Below the pieces are notes generated by a model. The model saw nothing but the letters and a program-made list of their open reading frames with translations. It had not been told where the DNA came from and did no database searches. Below, in pieces: positions 1 to 12,235 of a DNA stretch of 64,000 bases. A program made the translations under genes and the position numbers. This DNA comes from Notospermus geniculatus (lineage: Eukaryota; Nemertea; Pilidiophora; Heteronemertea; Lineidae): NCBI GenBank assembly GCA_002633025.1, contig NMRB01000121.1, positions 103,219-167,218 on the forward strand, read 5' to 3'. The stretch's first letter is position 1. Each line of letters starts with the position of its first letter.

Positions 1-693
1 GTCACCTTAATTGAAAAAGGGGATTTGGACGACAAACCTCTACTTATGTTACTTTATCCTACATGATCCATGCCACTGGTCCCAATGAAATGTAAAATAA
101 GCCAATTCTTAATACACAATGGTGTAATAGCTTTATCACAATGTTGTAGGATTACATCTCCTGATGATGGCTAGTGTCCGGATTATACCATCAGCTGGCT
201 AACTTGCCTGGAGATGGTCAGCGGATTTTATCGGGCATCAGATTGCGTGATGACATCAAACAGCACCTTAGTGGAAAAAACACGCCATCACACGTGTCAA
301 ATGTGGATCATTCCACGCAATAAGCCACGTGATTAAATAGCGCAATTTGGATGTGATGCCACGTAATTATACGCTTCTTTTTCTTATTGCTTCGCCAAAT
401 AATTGAATCTGGTGTCGGAAAACATAGCCATGGACTCGTCCCAGTGTGTGATTTGATGCGGAAAGGACGTCCGGCTCAAACTGCCTGAAGGTTTCGGTAT
501 TAGATCACCGAGTACACGGCTGCTGGTTCCAGATCCCACCGCGAGAGTGATTTTACGCCTTGCTGCCGAATGTTTGACCAGCGGTTTGTTGATGAGTGGG
601 ACATCAGCTACGGGAAAGATTGAAAATGAAGGTTGGGGTAATGCTCTTTGACAGATCGGAATTGCACCTGGTAGAGTAACGAAATCGAAAGCT
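1..693. other. Single-copy stretch, no gene recognised
   Basis: No frame of convincing length or family was seen. A cluster of CACGT-containing motifs lies at about 285-375 (ACACGTGT near 292, CCACGTGA near 324, CCACGTAA near 360). These could be E-box sites or chance. No splice-flanked exon or promoter with a start codon is apparent. Confidence 0.5.
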
Positions 694-695
694 TA

Positions 696-819
696 ATGGC
701 TGATATTCATAAAAGGTAGCAAAATGCTTTTACTTCAAGTTTTGCAGTACATTTGCATTGGGTTTTGCTGTGTAAATCTTAACTAAAAGCATTTGCTAAC
801 TTTTATGAATACCAGCCAT
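696..819. mobile_element. MITE, ATGGCTG family, copy 1
   Basis: The ends are inverted repeats of about 35 bases (ATGGCTGATATTCATAAAAG on the left, matched by the complement on the right). TA stands on both sides (694-695 and 820-821), the signature of a TA target-site duplication. There is no coding capacity. Relatives lie at 13415-13538 and, more distantly, 13577-13686. The TA duplication suggests a Tc1/mariner-like or other TA-targeting transposase in trans; that assignment is inference. Confidence 0.8.
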
Positions 820-821
820 TA

Positions 822-2320
822 CCCCTTGAGACATTTGCTTAATCATGACTATAGGAATTTAGGTATGTTGATCCTTTGAAGGATTGCGTTACTACCCATA
901 GCTGAATATTCATTCCAACGATATTAATGACAGTTGCACCTGCACGAAGATTGGGAAGCCGAAACTGTTGGTTACGCCTACCCAGTTCCAAAAACGTGCA
1001 GAGGATGAGCAATGTTGCTCACCAGAGCTGGCCGTTGCATCCATTCTGATACACACTGTAAAAACCATCATTTCCCCCCTAATCCGCCTCTTTTTATATT
1101 CGCACCTAACTCTCTAACCTGGTTACTCCTTCAGCTTCACCTTCGGGCAAAATCATCGATTATTTTAATACGTAGCAATTACCAGCAACCAATGTAAGTC
1201 AATGAAATGGCTTATAACTAATACTGTGAGTATCAGAGTCATTTGCTCTTTGTGGACAATTGCCTCGGGCGGTATCATTAGTGTCCGAGATTAAGACAGG
1301 AGGGTGGGATATCGAAGTCAATGGGGCTAGAACCTCATCAAAGGCTGGATGAATTCTTGGTCTGGGTTATGAGAAATATTTGGCATTGTTTGATGAATGA
1401 GAAAGTGAGAACGTTGTATTGTTTAAATAATTACTCGAGGCAAAACCACGACTTGCTTTTGTTAAAGCGTCGAGGCGTTGATATTATTGTTACCATTGAA
1501 CAAATCAGGCAAACTATCTGTTTGATATTTGATGAAACAAAGCAAATTGAAATGATTGTGTCGCTAAAGAATTCCCAGGGGTCCTAGAACATGTGCATTG
1601 CTTTACTTTCGTTTGAGAATGGCTCTCACACGTCAATATCGAAGGGGAAAGGGTGTGCAAGAGAGAGACCACAAACTGTCCCCAGTTGGTGGGTATCGAA
1701 ATGACAAACAAGTCCGTCACAAACCGACTAACTGTGGACATCGATTTGATCGTATCCAAATTGGGACATTACGTGCAAACTACGTAACCGTATTGACTCT
1801 GCATGAGGTATGCGGGTGCCACTTTCAATTGGGGACGTCCCCATTTACTGCTGGTGGGTACGGACATGACGGATATGTTGTTTTTTTCACACATAAGTCC
1901 ACGATTGACACCACTTATAAATGGAACCACACACTGGAGGTGCTGAAAGTTTCCACAACGCCACTTGAACAGCATTAAAGAACAGGCAAGACGAAGTTCA
2001 GAACAGAAATCTCTTGATTTAGACTCTTAGGGGATCAGTCCCTTGACTATATCATGTAGATTCTCATATGTCAAAGTAGGTAGAGGGAAAATTTCATTGT
2101 CTTTAATACACCAATAGATCCCATAATGGGGGTAGGATATCCGTGACTCATGTCATTAGATTATTCCAAGCAAACATCAAGGGAAATTCAATTGCCATAA
2201 GGGTCTCAAACTACACTCTGCGGTTTGTACCCCGAAAACTTTTTCCAATTGAATCGTATGAGAAAGGAGCTCTCAGTATTGTTTCAGTGCCGCAAATGAC
2301 TCAGTTGGGTATTATTTCAA
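822..2320. other. Single-copy stretch, no gene recognised
   Basis: Several open frames occur (for example 1321-1587 and 1598-1978 on the plus strand), but their translations show no family signature and opposite-strand frames overlap them. A weak direct repeat is visible between about 1665-1720 and 1835-1890 (a CCCC...GGTGGGTA...GAC pattern). Nothing else was seen. Confidence 0.5.
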
Positions 2321-2703
2321 ATACCTGGGGAAGACATATTCCACTTTCCAACGGTTACTAAATCCTTTATAGTGATTGTGACGGTAGCCCTCAAGGATTT
2401 ATCCCTAAGGGATGAAATGCCATTTGACCCCTTGTAAAATGCATCTCTCTAATTGAAATGGACGGTTGGCTAAGGGGTCAGAGGCAGAGAGAATGACAAG
2501 TATGGAGGGCTTAAATTCACTGCTGGAGGTGGTTGTGTTCCTTGTGTATTTCCCCGGACTAATCATAGATTTCTCTTTCAGTGAGTGTTCAGGAGATTTC
2601 AACCAGCCTGGAAGGTGAGGCTGCCCCTCAAACATTGCCGGAAGGATTCAAGCCCATACCAGACATTCACGAACTGACCCAACTGCGAAATAAAGTAGTC
2701 TAT

Positions 2704-3073
2704 GGGCCGTATTCACGGATCGCACTTTAGCCTAAAGTATAGCTTAAAGATAATGTATCACGGATATTTTCGCGGGCCACGAAATTCATTGTTTATTTAC
2801 ATTTTGTTTGTTTATGTCCAGGCTTTCTTTGTCTGATGAGTAATTTGTTGGTGGCATGACCCGCTATAAATTCGGTGGATTCCAAAAGTATTCATTTTGT
2901 TGGGTTGGCATGTCCCAAAAGTCCAAAATAACATAATGTAAACATCACTGTTTACAAACATTGAATGTAAACAATGAAGTCGTGATATATTATCTTTAAG
3001 TTAGATTTTCTCTATGCTTGAAGCATTACGAAAAGTCAGACTTTAATGAAAGTGTGGTCCGTGCATACGGCCC
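2704..3073. mobile_element. MITE with GGGCCGTAT ends, host of a nested TTAA element
   Basis: The left end GGGCCGTATTCACGGA and the right end (complement GGGCCGTATGCACGGA) are inverted repeats of about 28 bases. The element is absent from the partner copy, where AGTCTACCTCTCAG is continuous near 11655. The flanks CTA/TTA suggest a 3-base target duplication, as in PIF/Harbinger elements. A second mobile element (2748-2995) lies inside it. A shorter relative is at 53499-53645. Confidence 0.75.
2748..2995. mobile_element. MITE with TTAA target site, copy 1
   Basis: TTAA flanks both ends (2744-2747 and 2996-2999). The inverted ends are about 15 bases (AGATAATGTATCACG against the complement of the right end). 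The interior contains TTTTCGCGGGCCACGAAA and a run ending in TGTTTACAAACATTGAATG. Four copies occur in the window, all flanked by TTAA. A TTAA duplication is known for piggyBac and Kolobok superfamilies; no transposase is present. Confidence 0.8.
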
Positions 3074-3119
3074 CTTAACCTCTTAGATACGAAAGCCCAG
3101 GCTCATTCTAAATCGTCTA

Positions 3120-3650
3120 TCTTGAACTTGAGCTTGTGAACCCTGACTTCAATCTTCAAGATTCAAATCGGACTTCAATCTTCGAGCTTGACGATTGAGA
3201 TCAGGGAGTTCAAGCTTGAAGATTGAGATCTGTAAGTTCAAGCTTGAAGACTGAGAGATCTGGAAGTTAAAGCTTGAAGATTGAGATCTTGAAGTTCAAG
3301 CTCGAAGATTGAAATCTGGAAGTTCAAGCTCGAATATTGAGATCTGGAAGTTCAAGCTCGAAGATTGAGATCTGGAAGTTCCAGCTTGAAGATTCAAGTT
3401 CGGGTTCATGCTTGAAGATGAAGACTGAACGAGCTCTGTGGGCTTTCCCAGTTACACGATGTTGTCACGACGAGGTACTGGGGGACTGCGTTGCTGGAAA
3501 CACCGAAATAACAAAGCTTAAGATTGAGATCTGGAAGTTGAAGCTTAAAGACTGAGATCTGGAAGTTCAAGCTTGAAGATTGAGATCTGGAAGTTCAAGC
3601 TTGAAGATTCAAGTTCGGGTTCAAGCTTGAAGATGAAGACTGAACGAGCC
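3120..3650 (+). repeat. 28-base minisatellite array, duplication 1 copy 1
   Basis: Tandem copies of a 28-base unit (GAAGTTCAAGCTTGAAGATT followed by GAGATCTG) run through the interval with point variation. Each unit carries the palindrome TTCAAGCTTGAA. The array is interrupted by a longer unit with GAACGAGCTCTGTGGGCTTT at about 3390-3520, repeated at 3605-3730. The partner array at 11745-12235 has more units. Open frames here simply follow the repeat. Confidence 0.9.
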
Positions 3651-4360
3651 CTGTGGGCTTTCGCATCAGACGACGTTATCTTCTCGAGGTATTGGGGGAC
3701 TGCGTTGCTGGAGATACCAAACTAACAAAGCATCATTAGGTAGTTTCCTCGCCTATCATTCTACTATTGACAACTTCATGAAGCTTTGAATCAATGAAGA
3801 TTGTTTAATATTCCCTACAGAAAGGAGACAAAACTGATGTTCAACCTCACTTTGATCGCCACAATAGGGTCATCACGCCTCGTTACGGTAGTCAATACAG
3901 CATCTCCAGCTTCTTCTTTGTCCAAGGAACCCTAACATTTATACCACCACACAAACTTAACGACGTTTGTGAACTCCTCTGAGGAAGTCGTGATTTGAAT
4001 AAAAAGGTGCCAAATGATTTTACTCAGGTGTTAAGATATTTAACTCACGCACTGGAGTTATGATAACCGCGACATGCAATGACGATTTACCTAATAGGGG
4101 GCATGGACCTAACTCAATTTTTCTGATCGACCGTGTCCTGAGGAGCATCCTGCGGCAATATGGTCAACAAATTGCTTTGTGTGGTGATTACTCGACAAAG
4201 TCTAGAATAATACTGAGGTAAAGATGATTAGATTTGTGCTCTAGGCAATGTTTTGCCCGTCGAAGGTCCGCCGTAGCGGTCTCGAGACATCTGGTCACGC
4301 TGGGATAAGGACGTTGCTGCCTCCGGTGCTTAGGGCCACACTGGGATGTGAATTGGCGCT

Positions 4361-5085
4361 NNNNNNNNNNNNNNNNNNNNNNNNNNNNNNNNNNNNNNNN
4401 NNNNNNNNNNNNNNNNNNNNNNNNNNNNNNNNNNNNNNNNNNNNNNNNNNNNNNNNNNNNNNNNNNNNNNNNNNNNNNNNNNNNNNNNNNNNNNNNNNNN
4501 NNNNNNNNNNNNNNNNNNNNNNNNNNNNNNNNNNNNNNNNNNNNNNNNNNNNNNNNNNNNNNNNNNNNNNNNNNNNNNNNNNNNNNNNNNNNNNNNNNNN
4601 NNNNNNNNNNNNNNNNNNNNNNNNNNNNNNNNNNNNNNNNNNNNNNNNNNNNNNNNNNNNNNNNNNNNNNNNNNNNNNNNNNNNNNNNNNNNNNNNNNNN
4701 NNNNNNNNNNNNNNNNNNNNNNNNNNNNNNNNNNNNNNNNNNNNNNNNNNNNNNNNNNNNNNNNNNNNNNNNNNNNNNNNNNNNNNNNNNNNNNNNNNNN
4801 NNNNNNNNNNNNNNNNNNNNNNNNNNNNNNNNNNNNNNNNNNNNNNNNNNNNNNNNNNNNNNNNNNNNNNNNNNNNNNNNNNNNNNNNNNNNNNNNNNNN
4901 NNNNNNNNNNNNNNNNNNNNNNNNNNNNNNNNNNNNNNNNNNNNNNNNNNNNNNNNNNNNNNNNNNNNNNNNNNNNNNNNNNNNNNNNNNNNNNNNNNNN
5001 NNNNNNNNNNNNNNNNNNNNNNNNNNNNNNNNNNNNNNNNNNNNNNNNNNNNNNNNNNNNNNNNNNNNNNNNNNNNNNNNNNNNN
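4361..5085. other. Assembly gap (725 N)
   Basis: An N run of non-round length, so probably an estimated size. The partner copy is complete across this position (12975-13977, 1003 bases), and there it holds two MITE-like inverted repeats. The gap is therefore probably underestimated, or this copy lacks one insertion. Confidence 0.99.
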
Positions 5086-6051
5086 CTGATTTATTCATCA
5101 ATTCCCATACAACCTTTCCATGAATGAGAAACCACGACGCTCGAAGGATGACACTTAAAATTCTCTAGGGACCCTTTAAGCAAACTCTCTACGTAGCAGT
5201 GAAGTATTTCAGAGCCCCTTTCCATTCTAACATGACAAGGTCGCGACAAATCCGCAATTATATTATGGTACCCGCATCCCTATTGACGATCTCCATCCTT
5301 CCCCTAGAGCAAAACCGGTCATCCCTACTGCGCCGGAGAGTCACCCACTGCGACTGAAATTGTCAAGTCTAAGCCTTGCAGTCATATTGAGAAGGTCAAA
5401 TTCATTTCTAAATTGAATCACGGTTTAAATATACCCCATGGAGCTGGGCTTTCGTGTGTGTTTCACTAAGAAGGGAATTCGTATGACAGATGTCGAGAAG
5501 TCATTGCCACACCTATACCTTTACCCATGAGAAAGACACAAAATGTACTCTCCTACGCTGGCTGGTTATAAAATGTACTACAATGTACGTGTACATGTAC
5601 CTATACTACCCAATTATCATCTCAAACAAGAATATAATAAGGATGTGAAGTGACACGTCTTTTCTCTATGAATTTGGTCAAGTATTTCTTTATCCAGTCA
5701 TAGGTAATTACAGGTACCACATGTAGAAGAAGACTTTGGTTAGTCAATAAAATTGTTGGCAATTTGAGCGAATAGACGATGTGGCTGTACGTTATAGTTG
5801 AAAAGCCCTGACAGCAGACTGGTTACCACGTCAGTCCGGGCCATTATGGGATATCCTTCCCGGCTCTTCACGTCCGACTCATGGGACAGTAAGCCGTGGT
5901 GTCTTGTACCTTATGCTTTCAAGTAAAAGACCCCAATCGGGACCCCAATCTGCCGTTGATGTCCAGTAGACGTAGACATGTGACCATCCAGTCACCAACA
6001 GACAAATGGATGGCGAACCTAAGTCTCCTCTCGTATTCTGGGCCGACAGTA

Positions 6052-6178
6052 GGGAGTAAACGTTTAACGACAACTTTATTTCTGTACCGAAAATGCAATG
6101 CAAAATCTGGTTAATGTGTAGTATGAAAAATAACGTTGTCGTAAAAGTTTCGTTTGTCGTTTGATTTCGAAACCTCCC
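6052..6178. mobile_element. MITE, GGGAG family, copy 1 (left end shortened)
   Basis: The right half matches the family end (TCGTTTGATTTCGAAACCTC) and the left begins GGGAGTAAACG, having lost about 20 bases of the terminal repeat. Flanks are TA on the left and CA on the right. The partner copy has no insertion at this point but carries the same family elsewhere (14793-14940), so the two insertions are independent. Confidence 0.75.
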
Positions 6179-8032
6179 CAATACGAATATTGAAACACTC
6201 TCTTGAACATTGCCGACGCAACATTCCACATTCTATCGAACAAAATCGTAATGTCTACCGAGACCTATCATCAAATCAAGGTGAACCATCAGGTGTACAA
6301 TTCCTTGACATCTGTCTGTTTCGAAAGTTCAAACTATCGATCACAAGGACTCCGAGAGAGACAGGAGAAGAAGGTGTATCTTTAGACAACACTAATAATG
6401 GTATCTATTTACAAAGACACTCCGTGACAAGCATTGATCATTTTTGTTGACAGTCACACGATCAGGGTCTTATATTCCCTTTGTCTTGTGAATGTGACCC
6501 CTCCAAGAGGTCGTGTAATAGGTACGCTTCTCAATACACCGAACACCCTGCGAACAGATGTCGCCAATGACGTTGGCTAATAGGTTTGTAGCGTGAGGTA
6601 AATCTAGCTAGGCACAACTCGCATTTTCAGCAGTTTCGTATAGTCGGCTGTCACTATTAAGTACATACCAGGAATTTGTAAGTAACCAAAAATGCGTTAC
6701 GTTAGTTACCATGCGTCTGAGTCTAAATGCCTGGTTAGCGATTGCTGCTTCAAACGGGAAGCAATCCGGCAACCACATTCCTTTGTTTTCGCAACCCATT
6801 CACATTTTCTTTGTCCATGCGTGAACATTTGTTAAACATTTTCTGAAATCAAGGGCCCACAGCAAGAAACTGATAATTTCTTCCCTTTTCGCACCCTTCT
6901 TGCAATTATCCCACGCTCTGCCGCCCTTAAACCAGCTGAATTTTCCAATTTGTCAGACCCATCATCTGGACACTGGACACCGTCAGCTGACCAACGCCCA
7001 ACACCAGATGACGCTGGTTTGGTCAATGCCCCTCAGTCTGCTAATAATACGTGTCATTCAACGGTTGGTAGTGACCGGTATGTAGGGTTACGATGATAGT
7101 GAGGGAGGTGAGGGGTAAGACAGGGGTCATCGGCGGAGTAGAACTTGGATTTCGTCCTTCAAGTCGCCAAAACCATCACGAATCAGTTGCAGTGGTTGCA
7201 TCACGAAAGCGAGACGACAAGGAGTTTTGACCAACTTGAAAGTCAACTTGCCCTCGGGTAGGGGCTGATCCGCAAAGGTAAACCAACACAAGTCATCCCC
7301 TCTACGACCACTCATCCTGCGAAAGCGTGCCTAATGTCCTGAGGAAAATCCCCTGGATACGGCGAAACCCCACCGGACTATTTACCCATGGAATAGCCCT
7401 TGAACTCCTGATACAGGACTCGAGTGCCCTAATGATGGTAATCTGTGGTCCCCTCGCCCAATATGGGGTCGATTGTTAACGTTTACAAGCAGTTTATCGC
7501 AATAATAGGATAAATTTGTCATAGTTGGATTACAATCTGTCCCCGGGGTAGGGCCCATCCTACACCTGTCTCTTTTTCAAGGGGGATGCACCGATACAAC
7601 AGGATTAGTTCCGCCTGTCCGACTCGAGATATCGTAGTGAGATTTTACGTTAAGCTTTAATGTTCGTCATATTGTTTTATTCGCAGGCAGCTGTGATGTT
7701 ACCCCGAGGCGGGAAGCCATTTTTCTCACCAAAAAGCAGACGAAGCAGTTAGAAACTACCTTCATTCATAGCAAACATGACAATTACTATACTGTAGAGC
7801 CTCGTTTTAGCAGCTGTGCTTCCCTCCAAGTGTAAGGTGCCCCGATAGCAAACCCTATTCAAGTTGGTCCTGGGACGATCTATTCAAAATACTAATCCCC
7901 ATTACCAGACGAAAGTTAAGGCTCCATGACCTATTCATTACGATTCGGAGATACAAAAACGAATTCTGCGACACTTACGCCAACGTTACCAGAAGACCGA
8001 ACATGCCCAGAAAGCCCAATCACATCTGATAT

Positions 8033-8412
8033 GAAATGGTCCATGGACCATGTGCTCACCTGGGTGAATGTAGCACGGCGAGCCGTGGTTCCAGGCTAAA
8101 ATTTTGAACTTTGACCTCTGTGACCTTGAAAAGTAGGTCAAATCAAAAACCTGTTACGTACGTCATGTACCCTCATTAGATGCACCTATGATAAAAATTT
8201 GAAGACGATCCAGTCATTAGTTCAGAAGTTATTGCACTTTTTGAGTTTTTGGTTTTGGCCACCTGGTGGCCAAGCCAAGTATCGAATCGGACCGAAACTT
8301 GGTCTCATAGGTAATCTGACCTAGGGGTACATATGTACCAAGTTTCAGATCAATAGCCCCAAACTTTACAGAATAAATCTTGAAAATTTATTATATACAG
8401 ACGGTACACACC
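8033..8412 (+). repeat. Dispersed repeat starting at a 16-base palindrome, copy 1
   Basis: It starts with GAAATGGTCCATGGACCATG, which contains the perfect palindrome ATGGTCCATGGACCAT. It continues through TGACCTCTGTGACCTTGAAA and ACCAAGTTTCAGATCAATAG. Blocks of this kind are common dispersed repeats of marine invertebrate genomes. A nearly identical copy is at 17159-17538, and an isolated 5-prime piece is at 34722-34765. The right boundary is approximate. Confidence 0.65.
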
Positions 8413-9634
8413 CAATCAATAGTCGGATCAAATAAAAGGGACCTCAAAGCCTCACACAGTGACGCACACGGAATATCAAATTATTACTAATAACAGACAA
8501 ATCCGTTTTCTAACTCTATATGTTATTGAGTTCGCGTTCCTTTACCACGATCTCTTAAGAGCTCTAACCAAAAGTGAACTGACGAATCAACTTGCAAGAA
8601 ATTTGATTTGATGATCGATATTATGCCTTGGGGCGTTGTATTCAAATATAGCACGGTGTTAAACACTGAGAATCTCTATCATATTATAAATTCCTATTGC
8701 CATAAAGGTCGTGTTTTTCATACGAAACAACAGAGAAATCACATTTAGCTCCCGGCATCGATGTGCTTACCTCATCGGCAGATCATATTGCCTCGAACGT
8801 TCTCGAATCCGTTACATTATTTTTTGATCATTTGATAACTTCCCAGATGAAAATGTTCACAGCTACAGTAAATGGAATGTATCATATTCTTAAAACAATA
8901 GCCCAGTTCATCTAGGAGAGCGATCTTTAATGAACTGGAGTCGAACCTCTTTAAGACACTTCATCCACTAAATGGACTTTTATATTCCCGAATTTAAAGC
9001 CAAAGGACCAGATTGAAATTGAATATTTTGATATCTTATTCCACCCTTTAATTTCGTCAAATTTATTGTGTTGATGCAGTGGTGTTTATTTAATTATTTC
9101 ATTTCGCTGCAGGGTTTTAGTTGATGAGAGAGAAAGTGTCAAATACACAAAAAAGCATTGTGTACTGCACACGTGTCTCAGTTCTACTGGTTAAGAGCTA
9201 ATGTTTTGAAAAACAAAAAAATACTGTTTTATAATTTGCTTTTACGTCATCGTGTGAAGCATCTTTTCTCGTGTGCAGCTGGGAGTGTTACAGTCAAATA
9301 TGTGTATTGTTTGTGATGCAAAACTTTTTTGCCGAGTACATGTATTTGCATTGCACCATATGTTACATGTACAACAGGAAGCGATCACTGTAGAACGGTG
9401 ACTGAGTGGTAGCTTGGACCTACATGTAGTGTAGCCGTCACTTGGACGCAATCTCTCGATGTGGCCCCATTGACATACTCGCAATGAATACAGTGGCGCC
9501 ACCAAATCGGCTGGTAGTCTATCAAGTTCTGCAGCGGGCACTTCGAAAGTGCCGGGCACTTCGAAAGTGCCGTTTGGTTGTTCGCATTTCTCTTGATCAC
9601 CACCGTGGCGTGGTGGTCTCATTCTCAACCTGGG

Positions 9635-9707
9635 GCCTATTTCATAAAGTGACTTTAAGCTAATGGTTAAAGGTACCATTAGCTTAAAGTCACTTTATGA
9701 AACAGAT
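9635..9707. mobile_element. MITE, TTTCATAAAG family, copy 1 (centre deleted)
   Basis: The arms CATAAAGTGACTTTAAGCTA and the complement are almost perfect and closely spaced, so the element is a near-perfect hairpin. The partner at 18741-18840 has about 30 additional central bases. Relatives lie at 31865-31975 and 34973-35074. Confidence 0.8.
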
Positions 9708-10668
9708 CCTTGAATTCCTGTTCTGCTTGTGCATTATACAGCATTGATGCGGAAAAGAGAGTATCTACCCCGAGCACCTCAGTTCGCCCCAACAACCTGA
9801 CCCTGAAGAAAAGGGTTAAAGGGAAGGTGAACTATTGGCTTAATGTTGTGACAGTCATGGTCATGGTTACGTCATCCACCTCCGCTATAATATTAGCATA
9901 CCTTTTCACCTGCCACCAACCTGACAACTAACAAAGTTTGACACATAATTAAAAGTACCATTCCCTGGGGGAAATATGTCCAATTCCTGCTGCGTGGGGT
10001 ATGCAGATTTTTTCTTTGCGATTATGCGCCATGACAGGATGACATCACCTGGGTCAGGGGGCGCGCATTGTCACATTATGAGATGACGGTTCCTTTGGCG
10101 GGGAGACAGGACGTTCAGCGAGATGGATGTTGAGGTAAATTGGATTGTACGTCTTCACTGTTATTGAGCCTTTTATCTCATTCGTTTGAGTTTGATGTCT
10201 ATTCCTTCTCTTAGATAACGCAGCTGCCTATTGTGTCGAGATTGCTGCAGATAGACCGGCGATGCTGCGGTGACAAATGATGCAGTCAAGACTGATTCAG
10301 GTGGCTACGGTTAAAGACTGAGACATTCAATAGGCGTTTTCAAGTGGGGAATTGGACTGACAGTGATTTGAGACAGAGAGCGGAACCAACCTAATAGATG
10401 AAGAACACAATTCAATTTGGCATATGCGAAACTTCAAGATATTGTCCAAATCAATGATTATACAAAAGAGTGACTTTAAGATGCTGCATTATAGTAATTG
10501 CCAGTGACGGCAAAATCACCGTCGCATCTTCGCCGACATCTGGCAGTGATTTGAAGTTGTGGGCAGCATTCGTGAGGTTTGCCTACCTTCCAAATATTAT
10601 AATATGTCAGATGTCTGTATCATGTGGGAAATATATGAATCTCAAGATATTTGATGGCAATCGAATTC

Positions 10669-10932
10669 TAGGTGGGGCGTAGCTAGCGGGGGGGGGGCAG
10701 GGAAAAACGTCCCCCCCCCCCGAGCAATAAGGGACAAAGCAAATTTTTCCTCTAAAAGGTTATTTTCCCTCTTTAAGCCAAGTTGTTGTGGTGTCAGATG
10801 TCGGGAAAATGCATTCTACGAGGATGTAGATATTCAATTTTTTCTGCGGGAGGACCCCAGACCCCCTCCGACGTCGCCCTCCAGACTCAATCAACTTTGC
10901 CCCCTAGGCCATAAAAGCTAGCTACGCCACTG
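10669..10932. mobile_element. MITE-like insertion with GGCGTAGCTAGC ends
   Basis: The right end reads as the complement of CAGTGGCGTAGCTAGC and the left end contains GGGGCGTAGCTAGC. G and C homopolymers lie just inside the left end. The partner copy has an empty site (about 21556, continuous into TTCAAGATGGCG). CAGTGGCGTAG termini are common on non-autonomous hAT-like elements, but I could not define a clean 8-base duplication. Confidence 0.7.
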
Positions 10933-10962
10933 TCAAGATGGCGACCATAGCCGCCATCTTGG
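10933..10962. repeat. Short hairpin around AAGATGGCG
   Basis: CAAGATGGCG and its complement CGCCATCTTG are separated by about 9 bases. The same hairpin is kept in the partner copy (about 21558-21587). GCCATCTT resembles the YY1 core, so it may be regulatory; that is speculative. Confidence 0.5.
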
Positions 10963-11190
10963 ATGTGCGGTGGCGCTTGTCTTCGACAGGAACAGTCCCC
11001 TAGTTGGGACAAACCCGAATCAGCATTCGACTTTACGATAAATGTTGTCTGCTAACTTTGACGGTGATTATAGAGGTAGATACACAGTAAATACATGTAC
11101 TATCACGTAGAATAACAGTGCTTAAGCACAACAAGACGAGAAATTGGATAAAAGATTATCCCCCACCTAGAGACAATCAAATAGACGGCA

Positions 11191-11281
11191 GCCTCTGCTT
11201 GCCTGGGAGGCCCAATTTCAGCAGGGCTTTGTGTGGAGTGTATGAAGAGGAACGAGACCAAAGCCCTGCTGTGGGAGGATG
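11191..11281. other. Spacer between the copies of duplication 1, with hairpin
   Basis: These 91 bases lie between the end of copy 1 and the start of copy 2 and have no match at the outer ends of the duplicated unit. CAGCAGGGCTTTG (11219-11231) and its exact complement CAAAGCCCTGCTG (11259-11271) form a 13-base stem with a 27-base loop. Confidence 0.85.
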
Positions 11282-11744
11282 ATACCTGGGGAAGACGTAT
11301 TCCACTTTCCAACGGTTACTAAATCCTTCATAGTGATTGTGGCGGTAGCCCTCAAGGATTTATCCCTAAGGGATGAAATGCCATTTGACCCCTTGTAAAA
11401 TGCATCTCTCTAATTGAAATGGACGGTTGGCTTAGGGGTCAGAGGCAGAGAGAATGACAAGTATGGAGGGCTTAAATTCACTGCTGGAGGTGGTTGTGTT
11501 CCTTGTGTATTTCTCCGGACTTACCATACTTTAGATTTCTCTTTCAGTGAGTGTTCAGGAGATTTCAACCAGCCTGGATGGTGAGACTGTCCCTCAGACA
11601 TTGCCGGAAGGATTCAAGCCCATACCAGACATTCACAAACTGCGAAATAAAGTACAAGTCTACCTCTCAGATACGAAAGCCCAGAAGGCTCATTCTAAAT
11701 CTCTATCTTGAACTTGAGCTTGTGAACCCTGACTTCAATCTTCA

Positions 11745-12235
11745 AGATTGAAATCGGGCTTAAATCTTCGAGCTTGAAGATTGAGATCAGGAAGTTCAAG
11801 CTTGAAGATTGAGATCTGGAAGTTCAAGCTTGAAGATTGAGATCTTGAAGTTCAAGCTTGAAGATTGAGATCTTGAAGTTCAAGCTTGAAGACTGAGATC
11901 TGGAAGTTCAAGCTTGAAGATTGAGATCTGGAAGTTCAAGCTTGAAGATTGAGATCTGGAAGTTCAAGCTTGAAGATTGAGATCTGGAAGTTCAAGGGCT
12001 TAAAGACTGAGATCTGGAAGTTCAAGCTTGAAGATTCAAGTTCGGGTTCATGCTTGAAGATGAAGACTGAACGAGCTCTGTGGGCTTTCCCAGTTACACG
12101 ATGTTGTCACGACGGGGTACTGGGGGACTGCGTTGCTGGAAACACCGAAATAACAAAGCTTAAGATTGAGACCTGGAAGTTGAAGCTTGAAGACTGAGAT
12201 CTGGAAGTTCAAGCTTGAAGATTCAAGTTCGGATT
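11745..12235 (+). repeat. 28-base minisatellite array, duplication 1 copy 2
   Basis: The same 28-base unit as at 3120-3650, with a longer uninterrupted head-to-tail run from about 11770 to 12000. The interrupting unit with GAACGAGCTCTGTGGGCTTT recurs at about 12045-12110. Unit number differs between the copies, showing instability after they diverged. Confidence 0.9.

Larger units (their letters stand above)
2321..11190 (+). repeat. Duplication 1, copy 1 (about 8.9 kb including a 725-base gap)
   Basis: The segment begins at ATACCTGGGGAAGAC and ends at ATCAAATAGACGGCA. It is matched in the same orientation by 11282-21816. Similarity runs throughout but is uneven: 7440-8900 is almost identical to its partner, while 5500-6200 is strongly rearranged. 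Private insertions in this copy include the nested MITE at 2704-3073 and the CGTAGCTAGC element at 10669-10932. No gene is recognised inside. It may be a true tandem duplicate or an alternative haplotype. Confidence 0.95.

Noticed and set aside
3337-3555. Plus frames across the minisatellite (also 11949-12197)
   Set aside because: The translation simply repeats with the 28-base unit; it reflects tandem repetition, not a gene.
4248-5127. Long open frames of 259-291 codons on both strands
   Set aside because: They are open only because they run through the N gap at 4361-5085.
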